Source: Micromonospora inaquosa (GTDB taxonomy: Bacteria; Actinomycetota; Actinomycetes; Mycobacteriales; Micromonosporaceae). From it: a stretch of DNA of 64,000 nucleotides. The notes below the pieces were generated by a model. It ran no database searches. It was not told the origin of the DNA and was given only the letters and a program-made list of their open reading frames with translations. The position numbers were made by a program, and so were the translations under genes. The DNA is taken from assembly GCF_003857055.1 (NCBI RefSeq), contig NZ_QGSZ01000175.1, positions 23,268 to 87,267 on the forward strand, in the 5' to 3' direction. Below, one piece after another: positions 54,993 through 63,273 of this stretch (position 1 is the first letter of the stretch; each line of letters begins with the position of its first letter).

Positions 54993-56288
54993 GTGAGCGA
55001 CTTCGACCCCGGTCGCCGGCGATTCCTTGGCCACCTCGGGCTCGCCGGCCTGGGCGCGCTCGGCGCCAGCTCGTTCCTCAGCGCGTGCGCCAGCTCCGCC
55101 AGCGGGCCGACGACGAGCAACGGCTCGGGCGCGGTCACCATCCAGTCCAACCTCTCCTCGCCGCAGGCCAAGGCGGCGATGGAGAAGCTGATCGAGACCT
55201 TCAACGCGCAGGGCAAGGGCACGGCGAGCCTCAACACGATCGCCTCGGAGACCTTCCGGACCCAACTGCCGACCTACCTGACCTCGTCCAACCCGCCGGA
55301 CCTCTACACCTGGTACGCGGGCTCGGTCGCCAACGACTACGCCAGCAAGAACCTGCTGCTGGACGTCTCCGAGGTCTGGAAGTCGCTGGACGACTACCCC
55401 CAGTCGCTGCGCACCCTCTCCACCGACGCCAGCGGCAAGCAGATCTTCGTGCCGATGAACAACTACTGGTGGGGCTTCTTCTACCGCAAGTCCAACTTCG
55501 CCAAGTGGGGCGTGCAGGAACCGAAGACCTGGACCGACTTCCTGGCCCTGTGCGAGACGCTGAAGAGCAAGGGCATCCCGCCGATCGGCATCGGTCTGGG
55601 CGACACCCCGTGGATCGCCTCGGCCTGGTTCGACTACCTCAACATCCGGATCAACGGCGCGCCGTTCCACCGCGAGCTGCTCGCCGGCAAGCAGCGCTTC
55701 GACGACCCGAAGGTCAAGGCGGTCTTCACCCGCTGGCGCGAGGCCCTGCCCTACTTCGACCCCAAGGGCAAGGCGTACCCGTTCCAGGAGGCGACCACCG
55801 CGCTGCTCGCCGGCAAGACCGGCATGTTCCTGATCGGCACGTTCTTCGCCGACGCGGCGCCCAAGGACGCCCTCGATGACCTGGACTTCTTCCGGTTCCC
55901 GATCATCGACCCGGCGGTGCCCCTGGCCGAGGAGGCGCCGACGGACGGCTTCTTCGCCAGCGCGAAGACCGGCAACCCGACCGGCACGAAGGCCCTGCTC
56001 ACCTACCTGTCCTCGGTCGAGGCCCAGGAGGCGTACGTCAAGGCCAGTTCCGGCATCGTGCTGCCGGCCAACCCCAAGGCCAAGGCGTCGGACTCCCCGC
56101 TGGTGGTCAAGGGCAAGGCGATGCTCGACGAGGCCAAGGAGCTGACCCAGTTCTTCAACCGCGACTCGAACGACGCGCTCCAGCCGACCGCGGACACCGC
56201 ATTGACCAAGTTCATCGACAAGCCGGACCAGATCGACGCGATCCTGCGGGAGTGGCAGGCGGGCGCCGAGAAGGTCTTCAAGGGCTGA
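54993..56288 (+). CDS. ABC sugar-binding lipoprotein
   Basis: This is an extracellular solute-binding protein of the family 1 type. The 431-residue precursor has a twin-arginine signal (GRRRFLGHLGLAGLG) and a lipobox LSAC with lipidation Cys32, so it is a Tat-exported lipoprotein. The mature part has the two-lobed binding-protein pattern with FFADAAPKDALDDLDFFRFP and TDGFFASAKTGNPTGTKALL. GTG 54993 has AGGAAGGG upstream. Two permease genes follow directly. The ligand is inferred to be an alpha-galactoside, from the neighbouring galactosidases. Confidence 0.94.
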   Translation: MSDFDPGRRRFLGHLGLAGLGALGASSFLSACASSASGPTTSNGSGAVTIQSNLSSPQAKAAMEKLIETFNAQGKGTASLNTIASETFRTQLPTYLTSSNPPDLYTWYAGSVANDYASKNLLLDVSEVWKSLDDYPQSLRTLSTDASGKQIFVPMNNYWWGFFYRKSNFAKWGVQEPKTWTDFLALCETLKSKGIPPIGIGLGDTPWIASAWFDYLNIRINGAPFHRELLAGKQRFDDPKVKAVFTRWREALPYFDPKGKAYPFQEATTALLAGKTGMFLIGTFFADAAPKDALDDLDFFRFPIIDPAVPLAEEAPTDGFFASAKTGNPTGTKALLTYLSSVEAQEAYVKASSGIVLPANPKAKASDSPLVVKGKAMLDEAKELTQFFNRDSNDALQPTADTALTKFIDKPDQIDAILREWQAGAEKVFKG

Positions 56289-56289
56289 C

Positions 56290-57210
56290 GTGACAGCAAC
56301 TATCTCCACGACTTCGGTCACCCCCACTCGGCGGCGGCGACGGTCGGCTCGACTGTCGCCGCTGCTGGTGGCGTTCGTCCTGGTGCCCTTCCTGGTCGAG
56401 AGCATCTGGGTGTTCTGGCCGGCGCTCCAGGGCTTCTGGTTCTCCCTCACCCGCTGGGACGGCATGTCCGCGCCCAGCTTCGTCGGCGCGGACAACTACG
56501 TCGAGTTGGCCGGTGATGCCACCTTCCGGGGCGCGCTGCTCAACACCGTGATCTGGCTGGTGCTCTTCGGCGGCCTCTCCGTGCTGGGCGGCTTCGGCAT
56601 GGCGCTGGTCCTGCTGAAGGAGCGGCGCGGGGTCGGCTTCTATCGGGCCGCGCTGTTCACCCCGGTGGTCTTCTCGCTGGTGGTGACCGCGCTGGTCTGG
56701 CGCGTCTTCTACCAACCCGACGGCATCGCCGACACGCTGCTGCGGGCCGTCGGCCTGGAGCACCTGATCCGGCCCTGGCTCGCCGACCCGCAGACCGCGC
56801 TGTACGCGGTGATCCTGCCCGCGCTCTGGCGGCAGATCGGTTACGTGATGGTGCTGTTCCTGGCCGGGCTGAAGGCCATCGACCCGGCGCTGCACGAGGC
56901 GGCCCGGATGGATGGCGCCAACTCCTGGCAGCGGCTGCGGCACGTCACGATTCCCCAGCTCAAGGGGGTCAACGCCGTCGTGCTGTCGGTCATCGTGATC
57001 GACTCGCTGCGGTCGTTCGACATCGTCTGGTCGATGACCAGGGGCGGGCCGTACCACTCGTCGGAGCTGCTCAGCACCTACATGTACTCGACCGCGTTCC
57101 AGAGCCTGCGCCTGGGCTACGCCTCCGCGATCGCTGTGGTGATCTTCGTGCTCGCGCTGGCCGTCATCCTCGGCTACCTGGTCCGCGCGTTCCGGGAGGA
57201 AGCGTCATGA
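56290..57210 (+). CDS. ABC sugar permease, MalF type
   Basis: The 306-residue membrane subunit has a basic N terminus, six helices and the EAA loop (EAARMDGANSWQRLRHVTIP) that contacts the ATPase. It starts at GTG, one base after the binding-protein stop, and overlaps the second permease (ATGA). It imports the sugar with its partner. No ATPase gene is in the operon. Confidence 0.94.
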   Translation: MTATISTTSVTPTRRRRRSARLSPLLVAFVLVPFLVESIWVFWPALQGFWFSLTRWDGMSAPSFVGADNYVELAGDATFRGALLNTVIWLVLFGGLSVLGGFGMALVLLKERRGVGFYRAALFTPVVFSLVVTALVWRVFYQPDGIADTLLRAVGLEHLIRPWLADPQTALYAVILPALWRQIGYVMVLFLAGLKAIDPALHEAARMDGANSWQRLRHVTIPQLKGVNAVVLSVIVIDSLRSFDIVWSMTRGGPYHSSELLSTYMYSTAFQSLRLGYASAIAVVIFVLALAVILGYLVRAFREEAS

Positions 57211-58028
57211 ACAAGCTCCGTACCGGGGCCTTCCACACCGGCATGATCCTGCTCTCGCTGCTCTGGCTGGGCCCGGTGCTCTGGGTGGTGGTGATGTCCA
57301 CCCGGTCCTTCGACGACATCGCCGCGCACGGCGTGGGCAGCCTGCCCCGGTCGTTCACCCTGGACACCTACCGGCAGGCGTGGACCGACGGCGGCGAACT
57401 ACGCGCGCTGATCAACAGCATGCTGGTCACCGTCCCGTCGGTGCTGCTGAGCCTGGGTCTGGCCGCGATGGCAGCCTTCGCGCTGAGCCGCTTCCGGATC
57501 CCCGGGCGGCGGACGATCCTGCTGCTGATGCTCGCCGGCAACCTGCTCCCACCGCAGATCCTGCTCATCCCGGTGGCCAAGTTCAGCGAGCTGACCGGCC
57601 TGTACGACACGCTCTGGGCGCTGATCGCGGTGCAGGTCGGCTTCGGGCTCGGCTTCTACACGTTCGTCCTGCACGGCTTCATGCGGGATCTGCCGGGCGA
57701 GATCCAGGAGGCGGCCACCATCGACGGTGCCGGCACGGCGCAGATCTTCACCAGGGTGATGCTGCCGCTGACCCGCCCCGCGCTGGCCGCCCTCGGGGCG
57801 CTCTCCTTCACCTGGATCTTCAACGACCTGCTCTGGGCGATCACCGTGCTGCGGACCGATGACAACATGCCGGTCACCCCTGCGCTGCTCGCCCTCCAGG
57901 GGCAGTTCGTCTCGTCCTGGAACGTCATCGCCGCCGGTACGGTCATCGCGGCCGTCCCCACCGTCGCGGTGTTCCTCCGCTTCCAGCGGCACTTCGTCTC
58001 CGGCCTGGCGCTCGGAGCGGTCAAGTGA
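57207..58028 (+). CDS. ABC sugar permease, MalG type
   Basis: The 273-residue partner permease has six helices and the EAA loop EIQEAATIDGAGTAQIFTRV. It overlaps both neighbours by four bases (ATGA upstream, GTGA downstream), so transport and hydrolysis are translationally linked. It needs an ATPase encoded elsewhere, as for MsiK-type shared subunits in actinobacteria. Confidence 0.94.
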   Translation: MNKLRTGAFHTGMILLSLLWLGPVLWVVVMSTRSFDDIAAHGVGSLPRSFTLDTYRQAWTDGGELRALINSMLVTVPSVLLSLGLAAMAAFALSRFRIPGRRTILLLMLAGNLLPPQILLIPVAKFSELTGLYDTLWALIAVQVGFGLGFYTFVLHGFMRDLPGEIQEAATIDGAGTAQIFTRVMLPLTRPALAALGALSFTWIFNDLLWAITVLRTDDNMPVTPALLALQGQFVSSWNVIAAGTVIAAVPTVAVFLRFQRHFVSGLALGAVK

Positions 58029-60112
58029 CAGCCGAGGCCGGGCAGCGCTGGACGCTGCGCGGCACGCACACCGAGTACACCGTGCGGGTGCCCGCGCACG
58101 GCCGCTGGCTGGAGCTTGTCGCGTGGGGACCGCACGGCGTCTCCGACGGACCCTCACCGGTCGGCTACGACGGCCCGGTCCCGTTCCTCACCGCGGGAGA
58201 CGCGGCACCCATCGAGTACGCCACCGACGCCGACCGCCCGTTCACCGGCCCCGACCTGGTGATCGAGACCTCGAACGGGCAGCGCCGGGTCGGTTTTGCG
58301 CACACCGGCGCGCGGATCGACGCCGATCAGCGGGAGCTGGCCGTCGAGTTCGCCGACCCGGTCACCGGGCTGCGCGCCACCGTGCACTACCGGGTGCCGG
58401 TCGGCACCGACGTGGTGCAGCGCTGGGTCGAGCTGACCAACGACGGCGCCGACGCGCTGCGGGTCATCCGGGCTGGTTCGGGCGGATTCTGCGTACCGAC
58501 GCCGCACGGCGCGCTCCTCAGCCACCAGTGGGGTCAGTGGGCGCAGGAGTTCCAGCTCTCCCACGTCGAGCTGGGTCACGGCACGTTCGGCATCGGCAGC
58601 TCCCAGGGCGTACCCGGGCACCTGCACGTGCCCTGGCTGGCGGTGCGCGACAGCGCCGAGCCGAGCGGCCCGGCGTGGGGAATGGCGCTGGCCTGGACCG
58701 GCTCGTGGGAGATCAGCGCCGAGCGGGACACCGGCGGCCTGACCAGGGTGCGGGTCGGCCGTCAGCTGGTCGACGGCCCGCTGGAGTTGGCCGCTGGTGA
58801 CCGGCTGACCCTGCCGGTGGCCACCGGGGCGTACAGCTCGGACGGCCTGGACGGGCTGGCCCGGGTCTGGCACACCCACCAGCGACTGCTGGCCGCCGAC
58901 CGGCTCACCCCGCGCCCGGTGCTCTACAACTCCTGGGAGGCGACCTACTTCGCGGTCGAGGCGCAGAGCCAGCTCGCGCTCGCCCGGATCGCCGCCGAAC
59001 TGGGCGTGGAGACGTTCGTCGTGGACGACGGCTGGTTCGTCGGCCGCAACGACGACACCGCCGGGCTGGGCGACTGGACACCCGACCCGGCGAAGTTCCC
59101 GGCCGGGTTCGACACGTTCATCGCCGACGTCCGCGCGCTCGGGCTGAACTTCGGTCTCTGGGTAGAGCCGGAGTGCGTCAACCCGAAGTCGTCCCTGTAC
59201 GCCGAGCACCCGGACTGGGTCTACTCCGTCGACGGCCGGCCGCTCACCCCGGTCCGCAACCAGTACCTGCTCGACCTGGGTCGGCCGGAGGTAGCCGAGT
59301 TCGTCCACTCCACAGTCGATGGTCTGTTGCGCCGGTACGACATCGACTACCTGAAGTGGGACTTCAACCGGCCGCGCACCGAACCGGGAAGATCCGGTGG
59401 GGTCGGCCCACTCGACCTGGACGGCGCGCACGTCGCCAACCTGCACCGGATCTACGAGCGGTTGCGCCGGGACCACCCCGGGGTGTTGATCGAAGCGTGC
59501 GCCGGCGGAGGCGCGCGCACCGACCTGGCGATGGCCGCCCGGGCCGACGTCTTCTGGCCCAGCGACAACACCGGCCCGTTGGACCGGCTGGCCATCCAGT
59601 ACGGCTTCCTGCACGCCAACGCCCCGCACCTGCTCAGCTCCTGGGTCACCGACGCGCCCGGAATGTTCGACCCCCGGCCCCGGACGCTGGCGTTCCGGTT
59701 CGTCCTGGCGATGGCCGGCGTGCTCGGCATCGGCGCGGACATCCGGGCGTGGACCCCGGCCGAGCGGGCCGAGGCGGCCGGCTGGATCACCCGCTACAAG
59801 GAGATCCGGGACGTCGTCACGCACGGCGAGGTGCACCTGATCGGTGGCCCCGACCAGGCCCGCTGCGCGGTGCAGTACACCGCGCCGGACGAGAGCCGAG
59901 TGGTCGTCCTGGCCTGGCACACCGGCCGCCTCGACGGCTCCGGCCTGCTTCCGTCCCGCCCGGTCCGGTTGCCGCTGCGCGGCCTCGACCCGGCGGCCCG
60001 TTACGCGCACGGCGATCAGCGCTACTCCGGCAGCCACCTGGCCACTGTCGGCCTGCCCGTGCAGTGGAATGCCACCCACGACGCCGACCTCATCGTGCTG
60101 ACCCGCGACTGA
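58025..60112 (+). CDS. Alpha-galactosidase, GH36
   Basis: The 695-residue enzyme has an N-terminal beta-supersandwich (about 1-300), then the GH36 barrel starting NSWEATYFAV, with VVDDGWF, nucleophile Asp446 (YLKWDFNR) and acid/base Asp514 (PSDNTGPLDRL). The motif EACAGGGARTD is also kept. No signal peptide is present, so it hydrolyses imported alpha-galactosides such as melibiose or raffinose-type sugars in the cytoplasm, releasing galactose for the oxidative pathway. GTG 58025 overlaps the permease stop. Confidence 0.95.
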   Translation: MTAEAGQRWTLRGTHTEYTVRVPAHGRWLELVAWGPHGVSDGPSPVGYDGPVPFLTAGDAAPIEYATDADRPFTGPDLVIETSNGQRRVGFAHTGARIDADQRELAVEFADPVTGLRATVHYRVPVGTDVVQRWVELTNDGADALRVIRAGSGGFCVPTPHGALLSHQWGQWAQEFQLSHVELGHGTFGIGSSQGVPGHLHVPWLAVRDSAEPSGPAWGMALAWTGSWEISAERDTGGLTRVRVGRQLVDGPLELAAGDRLTLPVATGAYSSDGLDGLARVWHTHQRLLAADRLTPRPVLYNSWEATYFAVEAQSQLALARIAAELGVETFVVDDGWFVGRNDDTAGLGDWTPDPAKFPAGFDTFIADVRALGLNFGLWVEPECVNPKSSLYAEHPDWVYSVDGRPLTPVRNQYLLDLGRPEVAEFVHSTVDGLLRRYDIDYLKWDFNRPRTEPGRSGGVGPLDLDGAHVANLHRIYERLRRDHPGVLIEACAGGGARTDLAMAARADVFWPSDNTGPLDRLAIQYGFLHANAPHLLSSWVTDAPGMFDPRPRTLAFRFVLAMAGVLGIGADIRAWTPAERAEAAGWITRYKEIRDVVTHGEVHLIGGPDQARCAVQYTAPDESRVVVLAWHTGRLDGSGLLPSRPVRLPLRGLDPAARYAHGDQRYSGSHLATVGLPVQWNATHDADLIVLTRD

Positions 60113-60159
60113 GATCGGAGCACCACCACCCCCCACCCCCGAGGGACAGGAGTACCTCC

Positions 60160-62418
60160 ATGCGCCTGAACCGACCGCTGACCGCTGCTCTGGCCGTGCT
60201 CGGCCTGGGCCTGGCCAGCCCCATGCCGGCGATGGCCGGTCCACCCCATGCCGCCCCACCGCAGGTCGGCCCGTCCCACGTCGGCCCGCCCCACGCCGGC
60301 CCACCATCGGCCGGCCACGGGCCCGGCCGACCCGGTCACGCCCCGGCCGGCACCGGCGCGGAGGACCAGGGTGCGCCGACCTTCTTCAACAGCGGGCTCG
60401 CCCCGACGCCCTACCAGGGCTGGAACACCTACTTCGGCCTCGGTGGCGACCCCACCGAAGCCGAGGTACGGTCGGTCACCGACTACATGGTCCACAGTGG
60501 CCTGCGCGACGCCGGCTACACCTACGTCTGGATCGACGGCAACTGGGCCGCGCCCACCCCGCGCAATGAGGCCGGCAACCTCGTCGCCGACCCGGCCCGC
60601 TTCCCCGGCGGAATGGCGGCGCTGGCCGCGTACATCCACAGCCGGGGCATGAAGGCCGGCATCTACACCGACGCCGGCCCGTACCTGCCGGGGCAGTGCG
60701 GGCTCGGCAGCAACGGCCACTACCAGGCTGACATCGCCCAGTTCGCTGGCTGGGGCTTCGACGCGCTCAAGGCCGACTGGCTCTGCGGCCGGGCCGCCGG
60801 CCTCGACCCGGAAACCACGTTCAGGGAGCTGGCCGAGGCGGTACGTCAGTCGCCCCGACCGATGCTGCTCAACATCTGCAACCCGGTCAGCTCCGACTGG
60901 GGCGGCGGCCCGTACACCCCGGAGCAGCTCTCCACCTGGAGTTACACGTACGCGCCCACCATCGCCGACTCCTGGCGGACCTACACCGACGTGGGGCTCA
61001 CCGACCCGACCCCGCAGTGGGCGTACCCGTGGGTGCTGCGCAACATGGACGTCAACGCGTACCACCCGGCGGCCACCGGCCCGGGGCACTACAACGACCC
61101 GGACTACCTGCTGCCGATGCGTCCGCTGCCCGACGGCGGGTACGAGTTGAGCCTGGAGGAATCCAAGACGCAGCTCGGCATGTGGGCCATCATGGCCGCG
61201 CCGCTGGTGATCGGCTCCGACCCGCGTGGCCTGCCGAAGGAGATGATCTCGGCCCTGACCAACCCGGAGATCATCGCCGTGGACCAGGACCCATTGGTTC
61301 GGCAGGGAGTCAAGGTCGCCGACACCGGCACCGACGCGCAGGTCTGGAGCAAGGTGCTCACCGGCTCCGGCAAGCGGGCCGTCGCACTGCTCAACCGGCA
61401 CGACACCGCCCAGCAGATCACTGTGAACTTCGCTGACGTCGCCCTCGGCGGGCCGGTTCGGGTCCGCGACCTGTGGTCCCGCGCCGACGTCGACGCCGCG
61501 CCCGGCACCGCCGGTGTCCAGCCGTTCACCGGCTCGTACACCGTCGAGGTCCCGGCGCACGGCGTGGCCATGCTGGGTCTGACCGGCACCGACCAGGTCG
61601 CCGGCGTCAACCTCGGTGGCACCGCCAGCGCCAGCCCCGCGCTGGTCCGGGTGGACGACACGCACGCCACCGCCTTCGTCCGCGACGCGCGGGGCGCCCT
61701 GGCGGTCAACACCCGCTCCGGTACGACGTGGGGGAGTCGATGGACCTCCCTCGGCGGCCCGGTCGGCGGCCGGATCCTCGGTCAACCGGCGGCGTACGGC
61801 TCCGCCGACGGGCGGATCGACGTCTTCGTCCGCGGCACCGACAACGCCGCCTGGCAGCGCAGCTACGCCGCCGGCAGGTGGGGACCGTGGCGCAGCCTCG
61901 GTGGCACGCTGACCGACGCGCCCACCGTGGCCTGGACCAGCCCGACGCAGTGGACGCTGGTCGCCCGCGGTGCCGACGGCAAACTCTGGTCGCGTACGCC
62001 GAGCGCCGGCTGGACCGCCGTCGGGGCTCCCGGGGACCGCCCGTTCTACGGTCGGCCGAGCGCGGTCGTCGACGACGCCGGCGTGCTGCACGTGGCGGTC
62101 CGCAGTCGCACCGACGAGGTGTGGTGGAGCACCCGGACCGGCACCACCTGGTCGGCCTGGACCAACCTGGGCGGCACCACCAGCGGCAGCCCGACCCTGC
62201 TCGCCACCTCCGGCCGGGTATACCTGTTCGCGCTGGCCGCCGACAACCGGCTCTGGCAGCGCAACCTGGCAGACGGCGCCTGGGGCGGCTGGTTCCGACG
62301 CGGTGAGTTCGCCACCGACGCGTTCCGGGGTGCGCCCGGGGCCGCCGCCGGTGCCAACGGCGGCGCCTGGCTGGCGGTACGCGGCGTGGACGACCGCGTG
62401 CACCAGGTAATCCTCTGA
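60160..62418 (+). CDS. Secreted GH27 alpha-galactosidase with C-terminal propeller
   Basis: The 752-residue precursor has a signal peptide (to about residue 26, PAMAG) and a Pro/Gly/His-rich linker to about 65. The GH27 barrel runs from TPYQGWNTYFG, with nucleophile Asp206 (LKADWLCG) and acid/base Asp315 (YNDPDYLLPM). A beta-sandwich comes next. Residues 485-752 form repeats with W-x-x-LGG (WTSLGGPVGG, WRSLGGTLTD, WTNLGGTTSG), a PLL-like lectin propeller. It probably cuts galactosyl groups from polysaccharides outside the cell. The nucleophile segment (KADW) differs from the usual KYDNC. GGAG precedes the ATG. Confidence 0.93.
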   Translation: MRLNRPLTAALAVLGLGLASPMPAMAGPPHAAPPQVGPSHVGPPHAGPPSAGHGPGRPGHAPAGTGAEDQGAPTFFNSGLAPTPYQGWNTYFGLGGDPTEAEVRSVTDYMVHSGLRDAGYTYVWIDGNWAAPTPRNEAGNLVADPARFPGGMAALAAYIHSRGMKAGIYTDAGPYLPGQCGLGSNGHYQADIAQFAGWGFDALKADWLCGRAAGLDPETTFRELAEAVRQSPRPMLLNICNPVSSDWGGGPYTPEQLSTWSYTYAPTIADSWRTYTDVGLTDPTPQWAYPWVLRNMDVNAYHPAATGPGHYNDPDYLLPMRPLPDGGYELSLEESKTQLGMWAIMAAPLVIGSDPRGLPKEMISALTNPEIIAVDQDPLVRQGVKVADTGTDAQVWSKVLTGSGKRAVALLNRHDTAQQITVNFADVALGGPVRVRDLWSRADVDAAPGTAGVQPFTGSYTVEVPAHGVAMLGLTGTDQVAGVNLGGTASASPALVRVDDTHATAFVRDARGALAVNTRSGTTWGSRWTSLGGPVGGRILGQPAAYGSADGRIDVFVRGTDNAAWQRSYAAGRWGPWRSLGGTLTDAPTVAWTSPTQWTLVARGADGKLWSRTPSAGWTAVGAPGDRPFYGRPSAVVDDAGVLHVAVRSRTDEVWWSTRTGTTWSAWTNLGGTTSGSPTLLATSGRVYLFALAADNRLWQRNLADGAWGGWFRRGEFATDAFRGAPGAAAGANGGAWLAVRGVDDRVHQVIL

Positions 62419-62424
62419 TCCACG

Positions 62425-62454
62425 GGGGCGGGCCGTCGGTAGATGGCCCGCCCC
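62425..62454 (+). terminator. Hairpin terminator after the GH27 gene
   Basis: GGGGCGGGCC and GGCCCGCCCC form a perfect 10-bp stem around a 10-base loop, six bases after the stop. It ends the galactoside transcript. Confidence 0.75.
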
Positions 62455-62457
62455 GGC

Positions 62458-63150
62458 TCAGGCCGGGACGAGCTCCCGGCATTCGACGTAGGGCGGCCAG
62501 GGCCCGCGGCACGGCCGGACCCGCGATCCCGGCCTCCAACTCGACGACCGCCCCCGCGGCCCGCCCCGGGTCACCGGCTGCGGCCGCCGCCTCGGCCAGC
62601 ACCAACACGGCATCGGCGGCCCACGCCAGGAGGCCCTTTCCGCGCACCAACGACAGCGCGTCCGCCGCGTGCCGAACGGCCTCGTCCGGACGCCCGGTCA
62701 ACGTCAGCCGGGCCAGCGCTGAGAGCGCGGTGCCTTGCGGCGCGGCGCGCGCAGGTACGGCACGGCACGTTCGATCTCGGTGTATCCGTGCAGCGCCTCG
62801 CCCTGCTGGCGCAGCATCCGCCCCAGCACCGGGCCCAGCTCACCGCGCGGGCGCCCGGCGGCAGCCGTCGGTCGGCGAGCAGCCGTTCCAGTACCGGGAT
62901 CGCCTCGGCCTGGTTGTGCCCGTCGATGGCCGATCTGCCCAGCTTGGCGGCGAGCCGAACTCGTACCGGTCGAGGCAGCTCGGTGATGTCCATCGTCATC
63001 GGCGTCCAGCGGGCTGAGCGGGACGCGCGTGACGCTCCACGGGGGAGTCCGCGTCAGGGCGTCGTGGATCGGCGTGCTGCTCCCCGGCATCGCCATACGC
63101 GCGGTCAGCAGCACGGCCAACCCCTCCGCCGGGTGGGTGCTCAGGCCTTC
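62458..63150 (-). pseudogene. Frameshifted remnant of an ATPase/TPR (LAL-like) regulator
   Basis: Three protein-like segments lie in three different frames, in a sensible order. From about 63123 to 62998: LAVLLTARMAMPG and SVTRVPLSPLDA, as at the end of an AAA ATPase domain. From 62999: MTMDITELPRPVRVRLAAKL to ERLLADRRLPPGARA. Then GELGPVLGRMLRQQGEALHG. From about 62710: LTLTGRPDEAVRHAADALSL and AWAADAVLVLAEAAAAAGDP, which are TPR-like. This matches the middle of a large ATP-binding LuxR-type regulator; both the N-terminal P-loop part and the C-terminal LuxR domain are missing. Boundaries are approximate. Confidence 0.65.
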
Positions 63151-63273
63151 GTGCCTTCGACGGCAGCGCCGGCCCCAGCCAGGGCCCGGCCCTCGGGGAG
63201 CGAGGCCCCTCCCTCGAACCAGGGTGCGGATTGGTTGCCCGGCTTGGCGGGCGGCCCGGACGGCTCGCTGCTC

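Noticed and set aside
59173..60159. N-terminal extension of the GH27 frame by 329 codons
   Set aside because: It overlaps the GH36 gene out of frame. The signal peptide and ribosome site place the true start at 60160.
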